Both the position numbers and the translations under genes were made by a program. A model generated the notes under the pieces. The model was not told the origin of the DNA. It was given only the letters and a program-made list of their open reading frames with translations, and did not search any database. Of a stretch of DNA of 17,237 nucleotides, positions 6,584-13,843 are shown piece by piece. Where the stretch lies: assembly GCA_964544265.1 (NCBI GenBank), contig CAZJBD010000036.1, forward strand, positions 1 through 17,237, in the 5' to 3' direction. The stretch comes from JALHVH01 sp964544265. Its GTDB lineage: Bacteria; Acidobacteriota; Aminicenantia; Aminicenantales; Saccharicenantaceae. Numbering within the stretch: position 1 is the first letter of the stretch; every line of letters starts with the position of its first letter.

Positions 6584-7840
6584 ATGGATTTTGATGTAAA
6601 AGACCTGAATCTCTCACGGCAAGGAAAGCTCAAGATGGAATGGGCAGCGCGGTCCATGCCCGTCCTGGAAAGGATCAAGGTCCGTTTTGAGAAAGAAAAA
6701 CCCCTCAAGGGGCTGAGGATTTCAGCCTGCCTCCACGTAACGAGTGAGACGGGAAACCTGATGCAGGCCCTCAAACTCGGGGGGGCAGAGGTCCGGCTTA
6801 CGGCGTCCAACCCCCTGAGCACCCAGGACGAAGTGGCCGCCGCCCTGGTGAAGTCGGATAGGATCTCCGTCTTCGCCATCAAGGGGGAGGATAACAAAAC
6901 CTATTACCGTCACATCAACCAATCCCTTAACCACAAACCGCAAATCACCATGGACGACGGAGCCGACCTCGTGTCGACGATCCACTCCAGCCGCCGGAAC
7001 CTGCTGTCCGGCATCCTTGGGGGGACTGAAGAAACCACCACCGGGATCATCCGCCTTCGAAGCATGGCCCGGGAAAGGGTCCTGGGCTATCCGATCATCG
7101 CCGTGAACGACGCGGATACAAAGCACCTTTTCGACAACAGATATGGAACGGGCCAAAGCACGCTGGACGGCATCCAGCGAGCGACCAACGTCCTGCTGGC
7201 CGGGCTCAACTTCGTCGTGGCCGGCTACGGCTGGTGCGGCAAGGGACTTGCGATGCGGGCCAAGGGCGCAGGATCCCATGTTGTCGTTTGCGAGGTGGAT
7301 CCCATCAAGGCTCTGGAAGCTAAAATGGACGGTTTTTCGGTCATGCCCATGGCCGAGGCCGTCCGGATCGGAGATATTTTCGTGACCGTGACCGGGAACA
7401 AGCGAGTCATCGGGCGGGAACACTTCCTTAAAATGAAGAATGGGGCTATCGTGGCCAACTCCGGCCATTTCAACGTCGAGATCGATATCCAGGCCTTAGA
7501 AAAACTGGCCCATAGCAAAAGGCGGATTCGGCCGTTTATCGACGAATATACGCTCAAAGGGGGAAAAAAGATCAATCTCCTGGGCGAGGGACGGCTCATC
7601 AACCTTGCCGCGGCTGAAGGCCATCCGGCCATGGTCATGGACATGAGCTTCGCCAACCAAGCCCTCAGCGTCCGGTATCTCAGCCGGCAGGGAAGATCGC
7701 TGGAGAAAAAGGTCTATCCCGTGCCGGTCGCCATCGACAGGGAGATCGCGGCCTTAAAACTCGCTTCGATGGCAGTTTCCATTGATAAGCTGACTCCCGC
7801 CCAGAAGAAATATCTCGAGGACTGGGAAGAAGGGACCTAA
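6584..7840 (+). CDS. ahcY: Adenosylhomocysteinase (S-adenosyl-L-homocysteine hydrolase)
   Basis: A 418-residue protein. It reversibly splits S-adenosylhomocysteine into adenosine and homocysteine, using bound NAD. Substrate-domain residues are present: His51 in CLHVTSETGNL, Asp125 in DDGADL, Glu149/Glu150 in GGTEETTTG, and Lys180/Asp184 in the NDADTKHLFDN segment. The NAD-binding glycine motif GYGWCGKG is at 214-221, and ANSGHFNVEID follows near 291. The protein ends at KKYLEDWEEGT and lacks the extended C-terminal tail (ending DHYRY) of the larger eukaryotic and proteobacterial enzymes. That makes it the shorter type known from archaea and Thermotoga-like bacteria. It is the methyl-cycle partner of metK. 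Its stop codon overlaps that of the convergent TPR gene. Confidence 0.96.
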   Translation: MDFDVKDLNLSRQGKLKMEWAARSMPVLERIKVRFEKEKPLKGLRISACLHVTSETGNLMQALKLGGAEVRLTASNPLSTQDEVAAALVKSDRISVFAIKGEDNKTYYRHINQSLNHKPQITMDDGADLVSTIHSSRRNLLSGILGGTEETTTGIIRLRSMARERVLGYPIIAVNDADTKHLFDNRYGTGQSTLDGIQRATNVLLAGLNFVVAGYGWCGKGLAMRAKGAGSHVVVCEVDPIKALEAKMDGFSVMPMAEAVRIGDIFVTVTGNKRVIGREHFLKMKNGAIVANSGHFNVEIDIQALEKLAHSKRRIRPFIDEYTLKGGKKINLLGEGRLINLAAAEGHPAMVMDMSFANQALSVRYLSRQGRSLEKKVYPVPVAIDREIAALKLASMAVSIDKLTPAQKKYLEDWEEGT

Positions 7841-7854
7841 TCTTTCTTCTTCCC
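7824..7854. terminator. Candidate bidirectional hairpin across the convergent gene ends
   Basis: GGGAAGAAG (7824-7832) and CTTCTTCCC (7846-7854) are a perfect 9-bp inverted repeat with a 13-nt loop that contains both overlapping stop codons. It can fold in the ahcY transcript and in the TPR transcript. No T run follows on either side, so it would be a non-canonical or Rho-assisted terminator, or a 3'-end stabiliser. Part of the repeat also encodes the ends of both proteins. Confidence 0.4.
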
Positions 7855-8610
7855 CTTGATGGTATCCAGATATTCCTTGATCTTGTCCTTCGTTGCCTGG
7901 TCCCGGACGAGCGGTGAGATCCTTTCCAGAACCTCCCGGGCTTCCTCGAACTCGTCGTTCTTAAAATAAGCCGCACCCAGATGGAAGCCGAAGTCGGTCT
8001 CGTTGGGGATCATGCCGACGGCTTCCTCGTAGGAATCGATGGCGCCCTCGATATCGCCCTTCTGTTCCAGGATTTGTCCTCTGAGATCATGGGCCATCGC
8101 GAGCCGCCTTTTTATCTGGATGGCCTTCTGGACATTTTCGTAGGCTTCATCGATTTTGCCCAACAAGAAATAGAGGCGAGCCAGGTTGTAATAGGGGAGC
8201 TCCCGTGACGTATAATTGACGTCCTCGAGGGCTTTCTTGAACTCCTGCTCAGCCTTGTCGACGAACCCCAATTCTTGATAGATCGTCCCTAAGTTGTTCC
8301 GGGCTTCTGTGAACTGAGGGTTGATCTCAAGGCTCTTCTGGAGGGCCGCCGTCGCTTCCTGGAAGTTCCCTTTCATCGACTGGGCCAGGCCGAGGGCATT
8401 CCAAGCGAGGAAATGCCGGGGATTCAGAGCGAGACTCTTATTGAGATATTGGATAGCCTCATCGACGCTGTTGCTGTTAAGGTAAAAAAGTCCCAGATTA
8501 TACTGATATTGGGGATCCTTTTCCCGGGCCTTGGTCAGCTTCGTCTGGCGTGATGCACAGAACGTCAGGCCGAGACAAGCGAGGACGACGAGCGCAGGCT
8601 TCATCTTCAT
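7837..8610 (-). CDS. TPR-repeat protein, probably exported or a lipoprotein
   Basis: A 257-residue protein from the ATG at 8610, chosen because AAAGGAGGG lies four bases before it; the longer GTG start at 8649 would only add residues read from the gpsA end and lacks such a site. Residues 1-20 form a signal peptide with LTFC before Cys18, a lipobox-like site. Phe at -1 is unusual, so lipidation is uncertain. The rest is about six tetratricopeptide repeats (roughly 33-238), with the usual YNLGLFYL, AWNALGLA and ARNNLGTIYQELG helices, then a lysine-rich tail. TPR proteins of this type act as scaffolds in envelope assembly, such as pilus or secretion systems, but nothing here tells which. It is the last gene of the minus-strand operon, 35 bp after gpsA. 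Confidence 0.85.
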   Translation of the reverse strand: MKMKPALVVLACLGLTFCASRQTKLTKAREKDPQYQYNLGLFYLNSNSVDEAIQYLNKSLALNPRHFLAWNALGLAQSMKGNFQEATAALQKSLEINPQFTEARNNLGTIYQELGFVDKAEQEFKKALEDVNYTSRELPYYNLARLYFLLGKIDEAYENVQKAIQIKRRLAMAHDLRGQILEQKGDIEGAIDSYEEAVGMIPNETDFGFHLGAAYFKNDEFEEAREVLERISPLVRDQATKDKIKEYLDTIKGKKKD

Positions 8611-8614
8611 CCGT

Positions 8615-8623
8615 CCCTCCTTT
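8615..8623 (-). promoter_or_regulatory. Strong ribosome binding site that sets the TPR gene start
   Basis: On the minus strand AAAGGAGGG is followed after four bases by the ATG at 8610. It supports the shorter reading frame over the GTG at 8649, which would overlap the gpsA stop. Confidence 0.8.
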
Positions 8624-8645
8624 CCTGGGGCCTCCGCCTCAGGGC

Positions 8646-9641
8646 TCACTCGATCCTGAGGGCCCTCGACATAAGATCTTCAATAGCCTTTCTGGGCGAT
8701 TTGTTCCTATAGAGGACCTGATAGACCTCGTTCGAGATGGGCATCTCGATATTCTCTCGCCGGGCAAGATGATGAACCGAAAGCGTCGTTCGGACGCCTT
8801 CGGCGACCATCTTCATCCGCGATAAGATGGCTCTCAGGGATTTTCCTTTGCCCAGCTCGTTTCCGACATAATGGTTCCGGCTCTGTTCCCCGGTGCAGGT
8901 CAGGATCAGGTCCCCCATCCCTGCCAACCCGGAGAATGTTTCCCTTCGGGCGCCCAGGTGCGTCCCCAGTCGAATGATCTCCACGAGTCCCCGAGTTATC
9001 AGGGCGGCCTTGGAGTTCAAGCCGCATTCCAAGGCATCGGCGATCCCGGCCGCTATGGCAATGACGTTTTTCAACGCCCCGCCAAGCTCCACTCCGATGA
9101 CGTCGGATGAAGAATAGGCCCTGAGCACCAAGCTCGAAATGAGGTGCTGGACTTTTCGTGCACACTCGGAATCCTTGGAGGCCACGACCACGGCCGTCGG
9201 ATTTCCCCGAGCAACCTCTTTGGCGAAACTCGGCCCGGAGAGGACCGCCAGGCGGGGCTTTTGGGTGGGGTGGAAGACTTCCTCCATGACCTGAGTCATC
9301 CTCAGGAGCGATTTCTGTTCAAGTCCCTTGGTCAGGCTGACGACGATTTGGTCCGCCATGAGGTAAGGAGCGATCTCGGTGTAGAGGCCCCTGCAGAACT
9401 GGGAAGGGACGGCGATAAAGAGGACCTCGGTCGAGACGATAGCCTCCGGAAGGTCGTGATAGAAAGATACCTGGGAAGGGAAGAGATGCCCCGGAAGGAA
9501 GGTTTTGTTCTCCCGCGTTTTGAGGAGCGTCTCGAGAATGTCCGTTTCGCGCACCCAGAGCTTTGTCCTGGTCTTCAGCCTTCCAAGATGCAGGGCGAAC
9601 GCCGAGCCCCAGGTGCCGCCGCCGATGACGCACGCCTTCAT
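8646..9641 (-). CDS. gpsA: NAD(P)-dependent glycerol-3-phosphate dehydrogenase
   Basis: A 331-residue protein of normal GpsA length. It reduces dihydroxyacetone phosphate to sn-glycerol-3-phosphate, the backbone of phospholipids. The start at 9641 (MKACVIGGGTWGSA) places the nucleotide-binding GGGTWG at residues 7-12. SLTKG has Lys105, LSGPSFA lies at 134-140, GALKNVIAIAAGI has the catalytic Lys191, and AGMGDLILTCTGEQSRN (240-256) is the C-terminal signature. The frame stays open upstream to 10085, but that region is plsY in another frame. The ATG overlaps the plsY stop by 4 bp (ATGA). PlsY consumes the product of GpsA, so the two are functionally and translationally linked. Confidence 0.97.
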   Translation of the reverse strand: MKACVIGGGTWGSAFALHLGRLKTRTKLWVRETDILETLLKTRENKTFLPGHLFPSQVSFYHDLPEAIVSTEVLFIAVPSQFCRGLYTEIAPYLMADQIVVSLTKGLEQKSLLRMTQVMEEVFHPTQKPRLAVLSGPSFAKEVARGNPTAVVVASKDSECARKVQHLISSLVLRAYSSSDVIGVELGGALKNVIAIAAGIADALECGLNSKAALITRGLVEIIRLGTHLGARRETFSGLAGMGDLILTCTGEQSRNHYVGNELGKGKSLRAILSRMKMVAEGVRTTLSVHHLARRENIEMPISNEVYQVLYRNKSPRKAIEDLMSRALRIE

Positions 9642-10228
9642 GAAATCTTCTCCCCGAATTTCCTTTCTCGGCCTTCGAGAAGGCGCCTGATGTTGCCGGA
9701 ATGCTTGATAACGACAAGGGAGGCGATGGCAATCCCCCATACCGCAGTCTCCAGCTTCCCGTGGGAGAGAAGCACGAAGATTGGAAAACTTAGGGTGGCC
9801 ATGATCGAGCCAAGTGAAACGTAGCGACTGATGACGACAATCAGGACAAATACGCTTGCGCTCACGAGAAAGGGAAGGAAGGCGACCGCGGCAAAAGCGC
9901 CCATCGTCGACGCGACGCCCTTCCCGCCCCGAAAGCGGATATAAACCGGAAAGCAGTGGCCCAAAACGGCCAGGAACGATGCAATGAGCGCGAGCCGGGG
10001 GTCCCGGAATAATTTTATGGCCAGGAACGCCGGAAGAAAGCCCTTGAGGACATCCAACACAGCCACGGGGACGGCATACGTCCAACCCTTGAGGCGCATG
10101 ACATTGGTCGCGCCCATGTTTCGGCTCCCGAACTCCCGGATGTCCTTTTTCTCACTCAATTTGAATAAGAGGTAGCCGGTGGGGATGGCCCCCACGAAGT
10201 AGGCAAGGACAGCGAAGAGAGCTTTCAT
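9638..10228 (-). CDS. plsY: Glycerol-3-phosphate acyltransferase PlsY (acyl-phosphate dependent)
   Basis: A 196-residue integral membrane protein with several hydrophobic segments. It transfers an acyl chain from acyl-phosphate to glycerol-3-phosphate, the first step of phospholipid synthesis. The PlsY motifs appear in order: AIPTGYLL (14-21), GSRNMGATN (34-42), GHCFPV with GGKGVAS (90-107), YVSLGSI (136-142) and KHSGNIRRLLEGRERK (175-190). Two positions differ from the common form: Arg36 in GSRN, where GSGN is usual, and Lys175, where Arg is usual. The start overlaps the thpR stop by ATGA, and the stop overlaps the gpsA start in the same way. Confidence 0.97.
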   Translation of the reverse strand: MKALFAVLAYFVGAIPTGYLLFKLSEKKDIREFGSRNMGATNVMRLKGWTYAVPVAVLDVLKGFLPAFLAIKLFRDPRLALIASFLAVLGHCFPVYIRFRGGKGVASTMGAFAAVAFLPFLVSASVFVLIVVISRYVSLGSIMATLSFPIFVLLSHGKLETAVWGIAIASLVVIKHSGNIRRLLEGRERKFGEKIS

Positions 10229-10785
10229 CCGAGCTCGACCTCTGCGAGGACGGAATAATCCGCGCCATCCGGCTTCAGGATGCTCTCAAAGAACCTGATT
10301 CGATCGACCATCATTTGCCCGAAATCCGTTTCCCGGAATTTTTCGAGCTCGTCCAGGACGGGGTCGAGACCGTGGGGGAACTTTACGCGCCCCAGGGTTA
10401 GGTGGGGATGAAACGGCCTATCCTCCCGCGGGAATCCGATCGTTTCGAATCCCTTTTCCATCGCCTCCTGAAGGGCCATGAGTTCAGGCGTCTCGGTGAT
10501 TCCCGCCCATATCACCCTGGCGCTCCTCTTCCTGCCGGGCGGGAAGGTACCCGTTCCCTTCAGCTTAAGGAGAAAGGTGGGATGGTTATTCGCGATGGTC
10601 TTTAGGAGACCGATGATGTCCGCGACTTTTTCTGGAGGGATCTCACCCAGGAACTTGAGCGTCAGGTGCATCCCGGCAGATTTGACCCACTTGACACCCG
10701 TGGCGTCTTTTTTGATGTTGCGGATCAGGGCTTCCAAGGTGATTTTGAGATCCGGGGTCAGGTCAATGGCAACAAATGTCCTCAT
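10225..10785 (-). CDS. thpR: RNA 2',3'-cyclic phosphodiesterase (LigT/ThpR, 2H superfamily)
   Basis: A 186-residue protein of the 2H phosphoesterase family. It opens 2',3'-cyclic phosphates at RNA ends; older work describes a 2'-5' RNA ligase activity. Both catalytic HxT motifs are present: HLTLKFLGE (His40, Thr42) and HPHLTLGRV (His128, Thr130). The N-terminal MRTFVAIDL is typical of the family. It is bounded on both sides by ATGA overlaps, after cinA and before plsY. cinA-thpR adjacency is known from several bacterial groups; the link to lipid genes is probably just operon organisation. Confidence 0.94.
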   Translation of the reverse strand: MRTFVAIDLTPDLKITLEALIRNIKKDATGVKWVKSAGMHLTLKFLGEIPPEKVADIIGLLKTIANNHPTFLLKLKGTGTFPPGRKRSARVIWAGITETPELMALQEAMEKGFETIGFPREDRPFHPHLTLGRVKFPHGLDPVLDELEKFRETDFGQMMVDRIRFFESILKPDGADYSVLAEVELG

Positions 10786-12047
10786 ATTTCCTTCTCCAGG
10801 AGCCGCCTCCTCAGCATATCCATAGCTTTCTGAGAAGACTGGAACTTGACGAGGTCTCTTTTTCCAAAAAAAACGTTCTTTTCGACGACGATACCGTCAC
10901 GCCAGGCCAGTCCCGTGAATACAAGGCCGACCGGTTTGGATGCCGTCCCGCCATCGGGGCCGGCTATTCCGGTGATGGCCAACCCATAGTCGGAACCCGA
11001 CCTCCGCCTGACGCCCAGGGCCATGGCTTCGGCTACGGGACCGCTCACTGCCCCGTGCTCCCTGATTAAGGGCCTGGGGACTCCGAGGAGTCCAGTCTTG
11101 GACTCGTTGCTATAGGTGACGACGCCCTCAAGGAAATAATCTGAGCTGCCCGGGACATTAGTCAAACGATGGCTCAAGAAGCCCCCCGTACAGGATTCAG
11201 CGCAGGCGAGCGTTTTTCCCCGGGACCGCAGGAGCACGCCCACGACTTCCTCCATCGTTTCACCGGTCCTGGAATAGACGTTATTGCCGAGCTTCTTCAG
11301 GAGGAGCCTTTCAACGGATCCGAGGACCGCTTCGGAGCTTGAGGGATCTCCGACGCCCGAGATCGCCAATCGAATCTGCAGCTCGCCGGGGGAAGCCAGG
11401 GTCGTGATATTAACTTCCGGGGGGAGGTTCGCATAGACCGCCCGAATCCTGTTCTCCATCAAAGATTCCCCTATCCCCGTGATTTTGAGAATCCGCCGGA
11501 GCGTAAATCCCGACCTGACCGTCTTGAGCCTCGGCAAAACGTCCTTCTCGAACATGGGCTTGAGCTCGTGAGGAGGTCCAGGCAGGAGGACGAGCCTCTT
11601 AGAACCATAAGGAATCCAAAGACCGGGGGCGGTTCCGTTGGGATTCATCAGAACCTCGGCGCCCTCGACGACGCAGCACTGTTTCCTGTTGGACGAGGAC
11701 ATGGGCACGCCCCGCCTTCGGAAGCGTTCGCGGATGCTTCTGCACACGGCCCCGTTGAAGACGAGCTTTCTTCGAAGAACCTCAGCCGCAACTTCCTTAG
11801 TTCGGTCGTCCTCTGTGGGGCCAAGGCCCCCCATCGCCATGATGAGCTCGGAGCGTTTCATGGCCGTCCGAAGGCAATCTCTAAGGTCTTCACGATTGTC
11901 CGTCACGATGGTCTTAAAGGAGACCCCGATGCCAAGCTCGTTAAGGCGCTCGATGAGGAAGAGGGAGTTTGTGTCCTGAAAATACGGCGAAAGGAGTTCG
12001 GTCCCGACCGCCAGAATCTCGGTTTTGAGGTTCGCCCTTCTTTTCAT
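10782..12047 (-). CDS. cinA: CinA-like protein: molybdopterin-binding-type domain plus nicotinamide-nucleotide amidase
   Basis: A 421-residue two-domain CinA. Residues ~8-175 form the COG1058 (MoCF-binding-like) domain, with AVGTELLS, GGLGPTEDD (73-81), NGTAPG (137-142) and LPGPPHE (155-161). Residues ~265-415 form the CinA C-terminal amidase domain, with AESCTGG (283-289, likely catalytic Ser) and ITGIAGPDGG (358-367). The family recycles NAD by-products: the N-terminal part has ADP-ribose pyrophosphatase activity in some members, and the C-terminal part deamidates nicotinamide mononucleotide. The competence or DNA-damage name is historical. It is joined to pgpA and thpR by ATGA overlaps. 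Confidence 0.95.
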   Translation of the reverse strand: MKRRANLKTEILAVGTELLSPYFQDTNSLFLIERLNELGIGVSFKTIVTDNREDLRDCLRTAMKRSELIMAMGGLGPTEDDRTKEVAAEVLRRKLVFNGAVCRSIRERFRRRGVPMSSSNRKQCCVVEGAEVLMNPNGTAPGLWIPYGSKRLVLLPGPPHELKPMFEKDVLPRLKTVRSGFTLRRILKITGIGESLMENRIRAVYANLPPEVNITTLASPGELQIRLAISGVGDPSSSEAVLGSVERLLLKKLGNNVYSRTGETMEEVVGVLLRSRGKTLACAESCTGGFLSHRLTNVPGSSDYFLEGVVTYSNESKTGLLGVPRPLIREHGAVSGPVAEAMALGVRRRSGSDYGLAITGIAGPDGGTASKPVGLVFTGLAWRDGIVVEKNVFFGKRDLVKFQSSQKAMDMLRRRLLEKEI

Positions 12048-12493
12048 AGAAAAATGAGGATGAGCCGAATGAATAGCGCCGCAGCGAGTCCCGCGCCGGC
12101 GTCATCGGCCATGATCCCCCACCCATGAGGAAGCGCTTCCAGCTTCTTGATGGGATAGGGCTTGATGATATCAAAGATCCGGAAAAGAAAAAAGGCCAGA
12201 AGGAGTTCCTTCCACCCCGGGGGGAGCAGGAACAGGGCAATAAGCTGACCGCAGGTCTCGTCGATGACGATCCTTCCTGGGTCCTTTCGGTTGAGAAGCC
12301 GCGCGTAGCGGTTCGAGGCCGCCCCTCCGACAATGAAGAGGAAGACGATAAGAAGCGCCTGGAACGGCCAAGCGAGCTTGTAGATGCCGAGCCTAAAAAG
12401 AAGAATGGTTAGGAAGCTGGCCACTGTTCCCGGCGCGACCGGGAAAAATCCTGCTCCGAAGAAGGTCGAAAGAATTATGGACAGAGTCTTCAT
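12044..12493 (-). CDS. pgpA: Phosphatidylglycerophosphatase A
   Basis: A 149-residue membrane protein of the PgpA family. It removes phosphate from phosphatidylglycerophosphate to give phosphatidylglycerol. Conserved blocks are all present: FFPVAPGTVAS (16-26), DPGRIVIDE (71-79), FRIFDIIKPYPI (104-115) and GWGIMADDAGAG (124-135). There are four hydrophobic stretches. Both ends overlap neighbours by ATGA (rimO before, cinA after). With gpsA and plsY it is the third phospholipid gene in this operon. Confidence 0.95.
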   Translation of the reverse strand: MKTLSIILSTFFGAGFFPVAPGTVASFLTILLFRLGIYKLAWPFQALLIVFLFIVGGAASNRYARLLNRKDPGRIVIDETCGQLIALFLLPPGWKELLLAFFLFRIFDIIKPYPIKKLEALPHGWGIMADDAGAGLAAALFIRLILIFL

Positions 12494-13830
12494 GGAACCA
12501 GCTTGCCCCGCAGATCATATATATCTGCGGCGGTGATTTCAACTTTCAGGATGGGCTTCTTTCCTTTCGGTCGAGTCCCCCCTTCCTCGACCATAACGAT
12601 CCCATCGACCTCCGGGGCTTGGTACCTGGTCCGGCCGGCCCAACGGCCTCCCTTTTTCAACGGCCTTTCGAGGAGAACGTCCAGGGTCCGCCCAACGTAC
12701 TCCCGGTTGTGTTCCAGAGAGATTCTGGCCTGCATCTCCATGATCTCGTCCTTTCTCCTGTCTTTTTCTTCCTGGGTTAGGGGATCGGTCAGGGCCGTAG
12801 CTGCCGTGCCGGGCTCTGGAGAATAGGTGAAGACTCCGAGATGGTTGAATCGCGCCTCCTGGACGAATTGCTTGAGGGCCAGGAATTCCTTCGCGCCCTC
12901 CCCGGGGAAGCCAACGATCAGCGAGGTCCGGAGGGCGATGTCCGGCACCCTTCTTCTGATCTTGTCGATGAGCTTGAGGGCGCGTTCGCCGTCCGAGCCC
13001 CTTTTCATCTCCCTGATGACAACGGGGTCGGCGTGCTGAAAGGGGATGTCAAGATAAGGGCAAACCTTTGGATCGCCAAGAACCTCCAGAAGATTGTCCG
13101 CGACTTCTTCCGGAAATCCGTAAAGGAGCCTGATCCATTCGACCCCCTCGACCCTAATGAGCTTCCGGATGAGCCCAGCCAAACCTTCCTTGAGGTGCCG
13201 GTCTCTTCCATAAAAGGTCGTGTCCTGGGATATGAGGTTGATCTCCCGGAAGCCCCGGCCGGCCATCGTCAGGGCCTCCTTGACGATGGATGCGGGGCTG
13301 CGCGACCGATAGGGACCCTTGATCCGCGGCACGGAACAAAATGAGCATCGATGGGAACACCCTTCGGAAACCTTAAGGTAAGCCCATCCGGAAGGTGTTG
13401 AGATGATCCGCGGAGAGTTGTGATCGTATAGAAACGTCCGCCCCCGTTCCCGGACCAGCCTTCCCTCGACGGCGTCGACGATCCGGTCGAAGCTCCCGAC
13501 CCCGAGCCAGGCATCCACCCAGGGAAACATTCTCTTTAGGTGATCCCTTTCCTTAGCGACATAACAGCCGGTGACGGCGAATCTCTTTTCTGGAAGTCTC
13601 ATCTTCAGCCGGGCTAGTTTCCCGAGGACGTTGTCCGCTTCGTCCCTTGCCGGCCGGATAAAGCCGCACGTATTGACGATGATGATGTCGGCATCCTCCG
13701 GGGAACGGACAAAACCGTATTTGGCATTGCGGAGATGGCCCAGCATGACCTCGCTGTCGACCAGGTTTTTGGCGCAGCCCAAGTGGATAAGAGCCACTTT
13801 TTTTTGAGGGGGATGGGGTCGGGTCTTCAT
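12490..13830 (-). CDS. rimO: Ribosomal protein S12 methylthiotransferase RimO
   Basis: A 446-residue radical-SAM methylthiotransferase. It adds a methylthio group to an aspartate of ribosomal protein S12. The N-terminal UPF0004 domain holds the auxiliary [4Fe-4S] cysteines Cys19 (LGCAKNLVDSE), Cys55 (NTCGF) and Cys89 (TGCY). The radical-SAM motif CSHRCSFC gives Cys158, Cys162 and Cys165. A TRAM-type domain closes the C-terminus. LGCAKNLVDSE and GFPEE favour RimO over MiaB. The enzyme needs two Fe-S clusters and uses SAM twice per turnover, so it draws on IscS and MetK products. There is no clear ribosome binding site in the 13 bp after asnS, so it may depend on coupling to asnS. Confidence 0.95.
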   Translation of the reverse strand: MKTRPHPPQKKVALIHLGCAKNLVDSEVMLGHLRNAKYGFVRSPEDADIIIVNTCGFIRPARDEADNVLGKLARLKMRLPEKRFAVTGCYVAKERDHLKRMFPWVDAWLGVGSFDRIVDAVEGRLVRERGRTFLYDHNSPRIISTPSGWAYLKVSEGCSHRCSFCSVPRIKGPYRSRSPASIVKEALTMAGRGFREINLISQDTTFYGRDRHLKEGLAGLIRKLIRVEGVEWIRLLYGFPEEVADNLLEVLGDPKVCPYLDIPFQHADPVVIREMKRGSDGERALKLIDKIRRRVPDIALRTSLIVGFPGEGAKEFLALKQFVQEARFNHLGVFTYSPEPGTAATALTDPLTQEEKDRRKDEIMEMQARISLEHNREYVGRTLDVLLERPLKKGGRWAGRTRYQAPEVDGIVMVEEGGTRPKGKKPILKVEITAADIYDLRGKLVP

Positions 13831-13843
13831 GCGGTCGCGGCAG

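Noticed and set aside
8611..8649. GTG start giving a 270-residue TPR protein
   Set aside because: There is no ribosome binding site. The ATG at 8610 has AAAGGAGGG at ideal spacing and begins a proper signal peptide.
9642..10085. N-terminal extension of the gpsA frame
   Set aside because: The extension reads plsY out of frame. GpsA normally begins at the nucleotide-binding motif, which starts right after the ATG at 9641, and that ATG makes a clean ATGA overlap with plsY.
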